NCBI RefSeq assembly: GCF_048128805.1
Contig: NC_136020.1
Location: 8,515,653 to 8,579,652, forward strand
Reading direction: 5' to 3'
DNA: 64,000 nucleotides
Origin: Centroberyx gerrardi
Taxonomy: Eukaryota > Chordata > Actinopteri > Beryciformes > Berycidae
The translations under genes and the position numbers were made by a program. The notes beneath the pieces are model-generated. The model ran no database searches, was not told where the DNA came from, and saw only the letters and a list, made by a program, of their open reading frames with translations. Positions 49,841 to 61,776 of the stretch are shown one piece after another; within the stretch, counting starts at the first letter, position 1; every line of letters begins with the position of its first letter.

Positions 49841-52800
49841 ATGGAGCTTCTTTGCCTCGAGTCGGACACAGCCGTGAGAGCCCAGCATGACCCAAACATC
49901 CTCTATGATGAAAGAGTGTTGCAAAGTTTATTAACAATTGAGGACAGGTTTTTACCGCAATGCTCATATTTCCAGCGTGTCCAGAAGGATATTCAGCCTT
50001 ACATGAGACGAATGGTTGCAGGTTGGATGCATGAGGTTTGTGGGCTTTTTCGGCATTGATATTGAGGGTTTATAACTCTGCTGTCATAAGGCGTTTTAAA
50101 GAGTGTTTTGCACGTTTTGCATGTTGAGCCACATCCATAATGTGGGCTCATAGGCTAAATGGAGTAGCCAGGCCTATTTTCGTTTATAGAGAGTTGTCAC
50201 GGCTGTTATTTGACAATTGAATGAGAATGACTCACCAAAGGCGTGGGAGCCTCGGAAATTCCACCACGAAGAAAATTCAGCTTCAAAGAAATAGCCTAGC
50301 TAGATATTTACATTGGATAACAGCTAAAAAGTTGGTAGTTTTTGATAATTGGATAGCCCAGACGACATACAAGGGTTTCATCTTAATTTACGTAAACGAA
50401 GCATCAATATTTTCCTTTCCTAGTAATTATAATAATTTTTTAAAGAAGGCCATAGGCTCGTTGCTTTTTGTCGAACAACATGCATGCAAACAACTCTCAT
50501 TTCTAAAGATAATATTTCCCTTTCATGTGGGCAAATAGTGTTTTGCAATTTTCGGAAACAATTCTGGAATAAGATGGGGACATTTTGCACACAATATAAA
50601 GCCTGTAGATAATTTATTTGTATTTTTAATTATTTTTTGAAAAGATGACGGATAGCCCAACAAGGAAGACGACTTGCAAGGCGTGGGTTTTGTTGAACGA
50701 CTTCCTATTGCACTAAGCCTAATGATTTTGTACCTTGCCTGACTTTGCAGTCAATTTGACTGACCAAAGACATGTGAAAAATTGTGATTTAACCTTTAAC
50801 TTAACACTACAGCCTAGAAAAAACACAGGCCTATAGCAAAAACCCCCCATCTGTAACTGCTCTTCTGCTTTTAGGCCTAACTTACCTCTGGCTTTAGTTT
50901 TGCTTTTGTTTTGTTAAATTAAGCACCAAGATATGTATAGCCTAATACTTTCTTCCTAACACACTTTCTTTCTCTTTTCTAGGTGTGTGAAGAGGAAAAG
51001 AGCGATGGAGATGTCTTCCCTTTAGCCATTAATTATTTGGACAGATTTTTAGCAGTGATGCCCACCAGAAAGTGTTACTTGCAGCTCCTGGGAGCTGTGT
51101 GCATGTTCCTGGCCTCCAAGTTAAAGGACAGTCGGCCACTATCAGCAGAAAAGCTCTGCATGTACACAGACAACTCCATCACAGCACGGGAACTGCTGGT
51201 AAGAATCAATGGCAGCTTATAGCCTGTCTTTCAAGAGCCTCATTCATCAGCCTGTAAAGTGCAATGTCACATTTTAGCTATCATTCCTATAGATTATGCC
51301 CTAATAGCTGAATTAGTTTCACAGGAAGCGTCCCATTTTCTCTATTAAGTTAAGCTGCATATATTCAATACAGGCTGCTGGATCCAGAGAGGGGATCTCT
51401 TTGGATCCATGTGGACTGAAGTGGCGTGTGATGCCATCTAGTGCCAGTTATGCAGTATAGAATTTGGATTTATCATACAGTACATGCATGGGTGTCTCAG
51501 TTAGACATTTAAGGGCATGTGGTCTGGTTACATTGTAAAGAGCAGTAATTCCTTTACCTGCCTGCACCTATGAGCCCAAACCAGACCAATACATCTCCTT
51601 ATGCCTTTCTACATGGAATTCACCACATTACTTTTGGTTTTTACCAACATACACTGCCTGTCAAACAAACCACAAGATCAGTCAACCAGGAGACCTTAAG
51701 GTTTTATTTGGAGAGCGTCTAAGAGTAGGACTACTGACCATATTGCCATAAACATCAATGACATAGGAGGTTAACCTAAACCCGCCTCTTATTGGTTCCA
51801 GAGGCAGTTTATACATCCTCTCCTGCCCACAGCAGTTGAAGGAAATGACATGCGGCCCATTTGATGCTATATATTGTCGTGAGGCTCCAGATTCCTGGAT
51901 ATCCTCACAGGATGCACAGAGAAGTGGATGGGAGCCTATGGGAAGATGTCGTAGCTCTTCCTTTATAACGAAGACACCGCTGCCGGTGCTTCAGCTGGAC
52001 CAGCGAGGTCCAGGGGGGGATTGTGTCGGGGCAGCTGGCCAGGAAGTGAGCGCAGCAACAGCAGACCTCCGCCCCGCTCATCCACAGGCAAATGTTCTCC
52101 ACGGGGGCTATAGTGTAGGTTAAATGTTCGCATGTGTGTGGCAGGTTAGGTAAGTAGGAAGCCAGCGCGAACTCCTGACATTTCGACACGGCGTCCCGGG
52201 CTGCCCCGCATCACAGACGAGCATAGGGGGGACTGTCCCTGTCAGCGTTGGGGTTTGGGTGTTCACTACGTTTGCTTTTTAGGTGACACATCTCCGGAGA
52301 GGAAGCGGATGAGAAGTTGAATTTGTCAGCATTTATCCTTCACAGTGTAAAAAAAATACTGATCGGTACATCTCATGTAGCTCAGGCGACCAACTCAGTT
52401 GCTTTTGCTTACGATTCCCTTGGTTTGTTTTGATAACTGCCTCCTTTGTTGGAAGAAAAATGCAAAATGCACCTCTTGTCCAATAGTTTTTAAGTGGCTT
52501 GTAATCCACCTTATTTGGAATTGATTATAGTCCTAACTTAAAAAAATAACTTGAGATGATAATTGTTGACATTTCTGTGTCAGTGACATCATTCAATGCC
52601 CTTGAGTCACAGATCTAGCTGTGTAACGTTCAGGGATTTCTTATACTGATTGACATGTTGCCTAACAAACATTGTGCTTCAATTAAACTTGTACCAACCA
52701 CTTCTTTCTCTTGATTATATGCTACTGCCTGTGTATGGGGTATAGTCAAAGTAAAGGAAGTACAAGCATACAGACTTCCCTCTGTAATGGTGTAGGGTTC

Positions 52801-55800
52801 AGTCGTGTCCTAGAAGGCAAGATCCGTGCTAATGATGAGGAACACAGTGATTCTGGGCTATCCATCCTCATAATAACGAAGAAATGAAATCTCGGACACG
52901 GCTTAAGAATCGCCCATAAATGTCACATCTGGTGACTGAGCAGTCCCGTGCGTGAGGCTTACATCATGGTCATGCTCCTCATAGCATTTGGTGACAATTG
53001 ACGCCTTGATATGGGACACCACTCCCATAGAGAAAAAAGAAATGCATGATGAGATGAGATCATGTCTCAGAACTGTTATGTTAGTTGTGATTTGATTAGA
53101 AATAGTCTGGTGCTCTAATGGGCCGAGAAATGCATCCTACTGCAAACCGGTACAGAACTACCAGCCTGCTTCACTGTAGCAGGATTATAATGATGGTGTG
53201 ACCTCAATTTTGTCTATGTCCTGTATGTTGTTTAGGTGTGGTGTTTAATACATTTTATGATTTTGAAAAAAAAAGGATGCCTACCCAACCATCAATGACA
53301 CTGGTATGCATTTTAATCCAAGATAAAAAACACTAACAGGAATAATATTAGAACATAAGTATAAACTATGATAGTCACCGCAGTAATGTGTAAAAACAAT
53401 CAGAAATAATCAGTGCCTAGTCATTCCTTTAATTATGACTATTTAGTGAGTTTGACTGCAGTTGTGTCACCTCTCTCACTGTCATTCATTGAAGATATTG
53501 TAAAAAAAACCCAATGAAATGTCGGTCTTGCACTCTAACACATGCTAGTAACTTGGTGGTACGTTGACATTGACTCAACACAGCTAGATTTCTTGTAATC
53601 ATAAATTGAAATCATCAATCTTTACACCTTTTCTTCCTGGGGCGAGGGCTGCTGTGCAGAGGCAGCTCCCCTCGGCTGACTGTAGAGCAAACCCAGTCTA
53701 GCTGTTTGAGGCTTGTGACAGGAAGGAAGTGGCTAGCTGTCTCATTGGCAGGGCCTCTAAGCAGGGCAAAGCTTGTCACATGCCGGCGATATGAAGACAA
53801 AGGATGAGAGGAATGAGAAAGGCATGCAGATAATAAGATACAGCGAGGAGAGATAAAGAGAAGAAATGTTACTCTTATTACAGAGCCATTTCCTCTGGGA
53901 ATAAGGATGGACTGTGATCTTTTTCACGGTCAGCGGAAGCGTGGCATCATGCCATTTAACCCTCTGACTGGGTAGATACCGCCAAGAAGCAGAACTCGCG
54001 CTGACCGCTCGGTTTTAACCTACTTGACACATGCATAGTTTGCCTTTGATAATACTGTGACATATTTTCCATCAAAGCACTCTCTCCTCTGTCTTCCAGG
54101 AGTGGGAGCTGGTGGTGCTGGGGAAGTTGAAGTGGAACATGGCCTCGGTCATTCCCAATGATTTCATAGAGCACATCATCCACAGGCTGCCCCTGCCCAA
54201 AGACAAGCTGGCTATGGTCCGCAAGCACACACAGACGTTCATTGCCCTCTGTGCCACAGGTAATGCAGCTGCATATCATCTCATGTGCTTTTTTTACTGC
54301 TTTTTACTTGCGTGTTTGCTCGCTCGCACGCTCACTCTTTTGCTCTGCTGCTGTTATTCCCACATCCACCAGAATATTCCCACACACACAAACATTCTCC
54401 CATCGTGAGTCATCTGTGACTATGCCTCTGACCTCTTTCTTCTCTCAGCATAGACTTCTGGCTGCGTTTCCCTTATCCACTCTCTAGTCTCCACAGCTTG
54501 TAGTGGGGCTTGTCCCAGCAGCGGACCAGCTGCTAAAAGCTGTGTTGGAGCGCCCAGAGCGGACGAGGCAGGTTTTCTCTCCTAAGAGTACAGGAGAATC
54601 CTATCAGTGCTGTGTTAAGATTAGCCGCCCACACGGGTGATGATAGCGATTGTATCATATGATGTACTGCCGCACGCACGCACACGCACTGTCCGGTATG
54701 ACTCAGGTGCAGCTGAAGCGCTGGGCTGCTCTCTCTGTATTGTTTGTTGACAGGGAAGCTTCCAGGTTTAAAAAGTCAGGGCAGTGGGCCAGCGATCTTC
54801 CTTCCTCCTCCTGTCCCTGCCTCAAAATAAACTGCGGTGGCTCTGGAGAAGCACAAACTCAAACAGCCTCTCCCTAGGTGAATCCCATGGCATTGCTTTG
54901 CCCATACTAGGAATCCCATTAATATTTTCATATCCTGGAAATAAATTGAATTGCAGGATCACCTAATTTACTTAATACAGCACTCCCACTATCACAATGG
55001 CGCCTTTCATCTGCTGCCTCTCCTAGCCAATTCTATGAAGGAAATAGAACAAAAGAAAGGAGGCCACATCAGTGTAATGACATCCTTTGCATACGCCAGT
55101 GTGGTCAGATCTGGCCAATAAGCGCTTGTTTACTAGAGGCACTTATTGGGACTGTAGGCTCCTTCAATGAGTTTCATGCCCCGCTTAGCGCAGTTTTAGT
55201 GTCACACTCTTTCTTTTTTATTTGGGTGTGTTTCAGTGGTCGGCTCTGCTATTCATAAGCAGCTGGTTATATCCAAGCACAAAACAGCCGCAGTGGAGAA
55301 AAAAAGGAGGCCTGCTGTGGTCGTGCAGTAATGTAAATGTTTGGAGTTTTATATGGAGTCACAATGTTATTCTTATGATGGAGGAGCTCCTCCTATGGAC
55401 AGCTGGGCTCTGGAGGAGAGGATAGGCGTAGTGCAGCGGGCTTCTCTCCAGGGGTTAGCCAAAGCTATCAGTCACATCCTCTTTGCAGAAACAAGTAAGC
55501 CAGGACCGGTCTGCACTGGGCTAGGACTATGCTCTGGGTTGGGCTTGCTAATTCCAGTAATAACAGCACTTACCAAATGTGTGTATCGAGTGTCTGACTT
55601 GTGAAATAGTGTTGGTCATGTACATGTGCTGAGCTGGGCTTGTGTGTGCTGGGATGGGCCTGTGTATCGTACAGTAAGTGCACAAAACATTCGGACCACC
55701 TGCTCTTCCCATGAAATGAAATGGACTGGTCAGGTGAGAGCTGCGGCCACTTAGGGAAGATCCCATGTACAACCACCCCAATCAGGAAGGGGTGAAGGGG

Positions 55801-58168
55801 AGAAACACATGCCAGATTAAAGAAGGATTTGTCCAAAAGTGGGCTCAACTCGATACTCGCAAGGTGTGTCATACACTCCGTTGTCCTCTCCATGGCTGCC
55901 TCGTCCGTCTAGGCCTGTTGTCGCTTAAGCCTCTAGACTGGGAGAGGGACCGGAGGGAGTAGTTCCTGGAACTCGTTGCTCAGCGAGTAGGAGGATCCCT
56001 GCTCTGTTTTTCTAATCAGAGCTTAGGCTTCTTTGAAGGAAACCACACAGGTTCCACCACACAGCTATGTTGAAACTCAGTCTGTGGGAAAGTCAGGCTC
56101 AGCTGGGAAGGATGCATATTGGGCATGATTCAGATGCTTGCATCTCTTATGCATCTCTCATACCTCCTGTGGGCTGAGTAAAGTGTTACTGTGCTATGTG
56201 TCACTGTTGAAAATGTGATTACCATCCTTCACTATTGCTTCGAGCTGCTGTCTGACAGACTGAAGATTAATACATTTCTCTCACTTCTCTCTCTCTCTCC
56301 ACCAGATGACCGCCTCGCCATGAACCCTCCTTCCATGATTGCCACCGGCAGCGTGGGAGCAGCTGTCTGTGGCCTGCAGCTGGACCACACTGACCAGATG
56401 CTGAGTCGAGACAACCTGACAGACCTGCTGGCCAAGATCACCAACACAGAGGTGGTGAGTACCACAGGGGAGGCACTGCTTGGAAAGCTGTGCCTGTTGA
56501 AGTAATTGGTTATCATCAGTTTTGAGTATTACATGACAATACATTGTTAATAGTTGTTAGTATTACAGCATCTCAGGACAGGAGCATAGAGAACTTTCTA
56601 GTAAACAACAGCGATGACTGCAGTAGTGGCAGATTGAAGCTATTTACTTTTCATGGAGAGAGAGCTTGTGGCTCTTGGCTGGGGAGCCAGACTGCTGCTA
56701 TAAAGAGCAACGGCAGAGGGAATGTCTTCTTAAAACCCAGGGCCCACATTCTTGTGGTAGGACACAGGCAGTTCCTTCGCATGGCTCCCGCTTTAGCTGT
56801 GTGCCCCTCCTGGTAGAGGAATATGTTTGTAATGCTTCGAAGCCAAGGACCGTCTTTCCAGGGGAAAGGCCAGCCGAGAAACAAACACAGATCTCCAGGC
56901 TACCCTCATACCTGCAGACTGCTCACTCCCTCGCAGTTAGTGTGAACTTAAAATGTGTGTGCAAAATCAAACTCATTGCATTGCATGTATTATACATACA
57001 CTATATTTATCACGAGACAGCTGTGTGAGCTTTCACCGTCACAACACCTTTTGATACAAAGACCAGAGGTGACTCCAGAAGCCTAGAAATCCAAAAAGGC
57101 CACAGCCAATGAGCCAGAGGAACAACACCGTCCCCTCTTAGCTTGTGGTTATGTTGCCACAGCAACGCGGGCCCCGCAACCCAGCCGTCATAACAGGCGC
57201 TCCGACTGCGGCCCATCGGGTTCCAATTATCCGTACATTTCAAAGGAATGCTGGCCTCTTTGCGAGCCCCGGTGCATTCTTTAAGGTCCCTGCAGTCGGC
57301 TCGCTGAGGCAGACCTCCCACATCTCCCACAGACCTGCTGGGAGGAGAAGAGAGCGACGGAGAGAGAGAGAGAGAGAGAGGATCCCCTTTCATGAGGGTA
57401 GCAGGGTAACAACATAGAGAAGTCATCCAAAACATCCGGTCCCACTGTCCTATATTCTGTTTTACACCCAAACTCTGAGGGTCAGGGTGCAGTAGGTCAA
57501 AGCCATTTCCTCTAGGCCTCTATGTAGGACTCATCGCACTGTATGGCCCGAGGGATGGAGGCTGGGAGTCCAGAGTTTCAGATCTGCTTCTCCTTTCCCT
57601 AATAAATTTCAGAGCCCTGGTGACCCCCCCCCTAGCCCCCACCCCCCCTCGTACCCCAGACGCACACGGCTCTCGTGTCAGAGAGGATTCCGGTGCCCAC
57701 CGCGTAGCTCGCTGCGCCGTGTTGTTGGTATCGGAGTGCGCTGGTACCCATTGTTCTGGTCATGATGCAGACGGGACCACCTACCTTAAGACGCGTAATT
57801 CCCTGCTGGTATGCCGTGCATGTGACCAAAGCTGTTCCGCAACTCGCACGTCGGATGTGCTAGATCGTCCATGTAACTGCACGCAACAGTGTCTAGCGTC
57901 CGTGTGTGTGCACAGTTGTTGCGTGTATGCGTTTGAATACTTGCAAGGGTGTATGTGAAGTGTGTGTACGTGCCTAATGACTGCTGACCCCTTTTTGTTG
58001 CAGGATTGTTTGAGGGAGTGCCAGGAGCAAATAGAGCGTGTGCTGGCCAGCAGCCTGCAGCGGGGCCAGCAGCACAGGCAGGACGCCGGGCTCCGAGCGG
58101 GCAGCAAGGCGATGGAGCAGCAAGACCAGTCCAGCACCCCCACAGATGTGCGCGATGTCAACCTATGA
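49841..58168 (+). CDS. ccnd2: G1/S-specific cyclin D2
   Basis: Regulatory partner of CDK4/6 that drives RB phosphorylation in G1. Exons 49841-50035, 50983-51198, 54100-54259, 56306-56454 and 58004-58168 join to 294 residues in frame (human 289). The N-terminus MELLCLE carries the RB-binding LxCxE motif. The cyclin box follows, with MRRMVAGWM and FLASKLK; Lys111 aligns with the CDK-contact Lys of cyclin D1. The C-terminus ends [11 protein letters not shown] with the TP phosphodegron at Thr285. The serine before TPTD and [18 protein letters not shown] favour D2 over D1 or D3. The five-exon structure is that of all vertebrate D cyclins. tigar follows directly, as in human. Whether this is the a or b teleost copy cannot be told. 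Confidence 0.95.
55682..55838. repeat. Fragment of a widespread fish repeat in ccnd2 intron 3
   Basis: ACAAAACATTCGGACCACCT, then TGCTCTTCCCATGA, GACTGGTCAGGTGA, CAATCAG, GGTGAAGGGGAG and GATTAAAGAAGGATTT, match in order a dispersed repeat I recall from many fish genomes (ACAAAACATTAGGAACACCT...). Class uncertain, probably a DNA transposon; only one end is present. Confidence 0.5.
57357..57381. repeat. (AG)n microsatellite
   Basis: AG run in ccnd2 intron 4. Confidence 0.85.
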
Positions 58169-61100
58169 ACTCCCAATATGCCAGTCATACCTGCCTACCG
58201 ATGAGCTTATAGGAGCGAGTGGCATAAAGGTCAACCAATGAGCTGCCAGTATCCACGTCAAATCACCCATTGAGCTCCTGTGATTTCGCAATATGTCAGT
58301 GTCGGCTCCCACAAAGGATGGTGTGACAATCTATGAGCTTCCCTCGCCCACTTGCTGAGATGTCAAGTATAATGAACTTGTAGAAATGACAAGTTTTTAG
58401 TTTTTCTCCTTTTTCCCCTTTTCATACCCGGTTGGTTGTATTTTGACCTATTGTATGGGCCACATGTAATCAAACAAGCTATTTAAAACCGTAAATTCTT
58501 GAAAACTTGATAGTGCCTTAGGTTCCCAGAATGGAAACCTGAATATATTTTCATACTTGAAAAAAATAGCATAATTATATGAAATATATATATTTCTTTT
58601 GATAAAATCTAGCAAAAAGAAACGTATTATTATCAATAATGTCTATTTGGTTATTATTATTTAGCTAGTATTTAGTTGCATTACTCTTCTTTTATCATCT
58701 TTAGCAAGCAGTTATCAATTTCACAGTTATTGGGTTTCCCTCATCTGTGATTCGTATTAATTTGCAGTGTGCAGGAAACCCGTGTAGTAGTAGTGTGATT
58801 GATATGCTGATCATACATGGCATTTAAACCAAGCTGATATCCAGCAGGAGGAGCACTAGCTAGCTGCTCTCTCCATCTATTATACTGTGCACCTGTAGCA
58901 CTGCTTACTATTTATGCTGAGATGTGCTGGCCAGGAGTGGGCTGGGCCCACTCAGAGAGGGGGAGAGAAGGTCTGGGGTTTGGAGCAGTGGCTGCTGTCC
59001 TAAAGGTTAATACAGAGGACAAGGTCAGTTGTTAAGGTCTTGATTTCACTGCCAAGTCCACAGGACAGTATGCCAAATGGACAATATGTACCTTTATTTG
59101 AATTCAACAAGACTACATTTGACCAATAGACTCTTGCAATGATTGTTCTTCGTCTAGCTCCTTCATGTTATTTAGACAGTAATTAGGAGCATCCAGTAGT
59201 GTTGCAGGGATTGGGACAATTTTAGTCTAGGTCGAGTAGTGTTGATGTCATGTTAGCTGTATTAGAGAAAGGACAGTTGGCACGTTGAAGGTTTGGAAAC
59301 GGAAAGAGGAAATGGATGCAGGTTGAAGTGTTGTGAGAGGTGTCAGGTTTTTGGAGAAAGAACGCATGTGGAAAGTGGAACAAAATGGAAGACGTCTATT
59401 GTTGGATGATGAACGACAGTAAAATGGTGGGGAAAGGTAACTTAAGCTAAATAATGTTTCAACAACAGCATGATACTTGAGTGGCACACAGCAACAAGCC
59501 TGCCTGGTTTCTGCCATGTGTCAGATAGGAGTTGATGTCCAGGGAACAGTTTGGGTGGACTGCCCATCAGTTTCTCCTGTATCAATGTAACCATTGAGTT
59601 TTGATTTTTGAGTAGTCGTTTGGGGGGAGGGGGGCTCGGATCAAGATGAATGCACTTTTAAAACACACTCCTTAAGAATGGAAAGGGGATGGTGGTTGAG
59701 GAGAGTTAGGTGGGTTATTGGGGTCATTTTTATTTTTATTTTTTTTGTTTTCCTTTTAAGTTATTTGATCTTTTCTGGGCTGGATTCCCATGGGGTGATG
59801 CAAGTTGTCTTGAAAGCTATCCCCCGACAGGTGAGTAGACGTAGGATTTACCATTTTATAGTTGTGTTGAAATATGGAACCAAATCAGTTGCAATGCAAA
59901 CTTAGGAAAGCCAAGTCACGTGTAGACTTAGATTTTTTTTGATTCAGTACATTCATTTAACCTTACTTGAATTTTTGTTTTGCCTAATTCATAGCCAAAC
60001 TTTCTGATGGTTCTTTGAAAGAGTTACACACATACTGTGTCCTAAATATTGTGTTGTGGTTCATGTTTTGCTCTTTTTTTAATGTAAATTACTCTCTGAA
60101 CTGAGTTTTTAAAAATGCCATTTTGTGAGGTTTCTCCATCTTTATAGACTTGGGTAGGGGTTTATATGGTGCAAAAGTGTGTTGACAGTATATACTGATA
60201 TGCTAGAAATACTCCTTAAATTTTAGGACAGAAGTTTAGTTTCTAAATTCTATTCTTGCATGTTCTGTTGTGCAAAAAGCCAAAAATATTTTTGTCTTCC
60301 AAAAAAAAAAAAAAAGCTTTAAACAGGAAAATTGTTGAATTTAAAGTTTTGTTGTTGTGAATAATTTGAAAGAGATAATTCCAAAGTGACAAAAATAGAT
60401 TGTTTATGTTAAAGACCTCTTTCTCTTGCTGCTATGAAGCTTTTCTTTTCTAGTCTTACACAAAGATGACATTGCCTTATTGTGATTCACTTGAGTGTGC
60501 TGCTATATTATGAAATGTTGTATATGTAACGGTCTTCTTGCTTTTCTGTTGTTTGTGTACTGGAGGGAAAGTAACAGGTTTGGTGCGGGACTGGAAGTAC
60601 TCGTGTTCGCAGATCTTTTGAATAGCATGTTTATTCTCTTCATGTGTATCTTATATTCTATCATATTCTTGCTGCTTCCTGTAATGTTTGTGTACCTCAG
60701 GTTAATTGGACAGATCAAGTGAGATCCCATCTTGCATTACCTCATCACAACTCTCACATCACATGTCTTTTTACTCTGAATTTTTTGGACGGGTTACACT
60801 TTTCTGGATGAGAGGAAGGACAGTACCTCCTCTACATCAAGAAAACTCAGCCACCAGATTCCACTGAGCAGTTACAACTAACTGTAATCATTTATTTCAT
60901 ACATCTGGTGCTAAATCAAAACGGGCTACACAGTCTATATCATATATGTATCTGAAAGACAAAAAAACATCTTTAGTATTTTTTTTTTCCTACTTGGAGT
61001 TTAATTGGCAGGTTTGAGACCAGTTGGATGGATTAAGTGGAATATTGACTTTGTGAGGTACCCATTTAGAAGTTTTAGCCACCAGTTCATTTATCATTGT

Positions 61101-61245
61101 TCACTGTGTGGAAAAAAAAAAGACGTGGGACTACCAGCTTGTTATTCCATATGTGCTTCCCACTATCACTATGTGCAACCATACAATGTACCTCAGAGGT
61201 GTCTGATCCACAATTTCTGCTCAATAAATTGGCTAAAATCACTTG
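58169..61245 (+). other. ccnd2: ccnd2 long 3' UTR
   Basis: About 3 kb of AU-rich, T-rich sequence with no reading frame of interest leads to AATAAA at 61223-61228. Cyclin D2 transcripts are known for long 3' UTRs. It contains seed matches for miR-26 (TACTTGAA at 58554-58561 and 59964-59971; TACTTGA at 59474-59480), miR-15/16 (TGCTGCTA at 60427-60434 and 60498-60505; TGCTGCT at 60670-60676) and let-7 (TACCTCA at 60693-60699 and 61189-61195). The exact end is inferred. Confidence 0.65.
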
Positions 61246-61680
61246 TTTTGTGTATTTTGTTATTCCTCTGCTCATTCTGGATTCTGCCTCCCTGCACCAT
61301 TTTACTAACATGGGGAAATTTCTAAACTTCAATGAGCCCTTACTTCTCCTCTATCACAACAAGAGGGCAACTAAGCCATGGAAAGCAGGGATATTGAGGC
61401 CAAGGAGCTAGTATCAGTTGGTACTGCAGCCCATGACAAAATCAAATTTCACCCAAACATGTTAATATATTAACATTAACACATAGGTCTATATCTGAAC
61501 AGCCAAAGTTCAAAGTGGTTTACTGTTTGCTATTTAACAAAATAATATACAAACCATTTTGTTGCTACTCAGTGAAAATGAAAAAAAAAAAATATTTGTG
61601 GCTGTTCACACACAGCTTCTAAACTTATGTCCTGTTGTGGAACCAATTTGTTACTTCTAGGAATAAAATGAGGCTTCTGC
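61246..61680. other. ccnd2-tigar intergenic spacer
   Basis: AT-rich, no gene seen; the two genes are in tandem. Confidence 0.55.
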
Positions 61681-61685
61681 AATGT

Positions 61686-61776
61686 AATTGGTTTGCGTCA
61701 CGACGCAGCGTGCTGCGTCACGCAACGTTGCAGATGTACCAACCAGGAAGTACCACAGCCAAGTCCGCAGCTGAAA
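61686..61776 (+). promoter_or_regulatory. tigar: tigar core promoter with paired CRE-like sites
   Basis: An inverted CCAAT box (AATTGG near 61686) precedes two identical 9-mers TGCGTCACG at 61694-61702 and 61714-61722, starts exactly 20 bp apart. The reverse complement contains TGACGCA, a CREB/ATF-type half-site. The start codon lies 54 bp downstream, and there is no TATA box. I recall CREB and SP1 being implicated at the human TIGAR promoter. Confidence 0.6.

Noticed and set aside
51836-52189. Open frames on both strands in ccnd2 intron 2
   Set aside because: GC-richer patch, but no domain and no splice sites that fit ccnd2. Could be regulatory; nothing specific was seen.
57010-57471. 153-codon open frame on the - strand in ccnd2 intron 4
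   Set aside because: Runs through simple repeats (the AG microsatellite) and has no recognisable domain.
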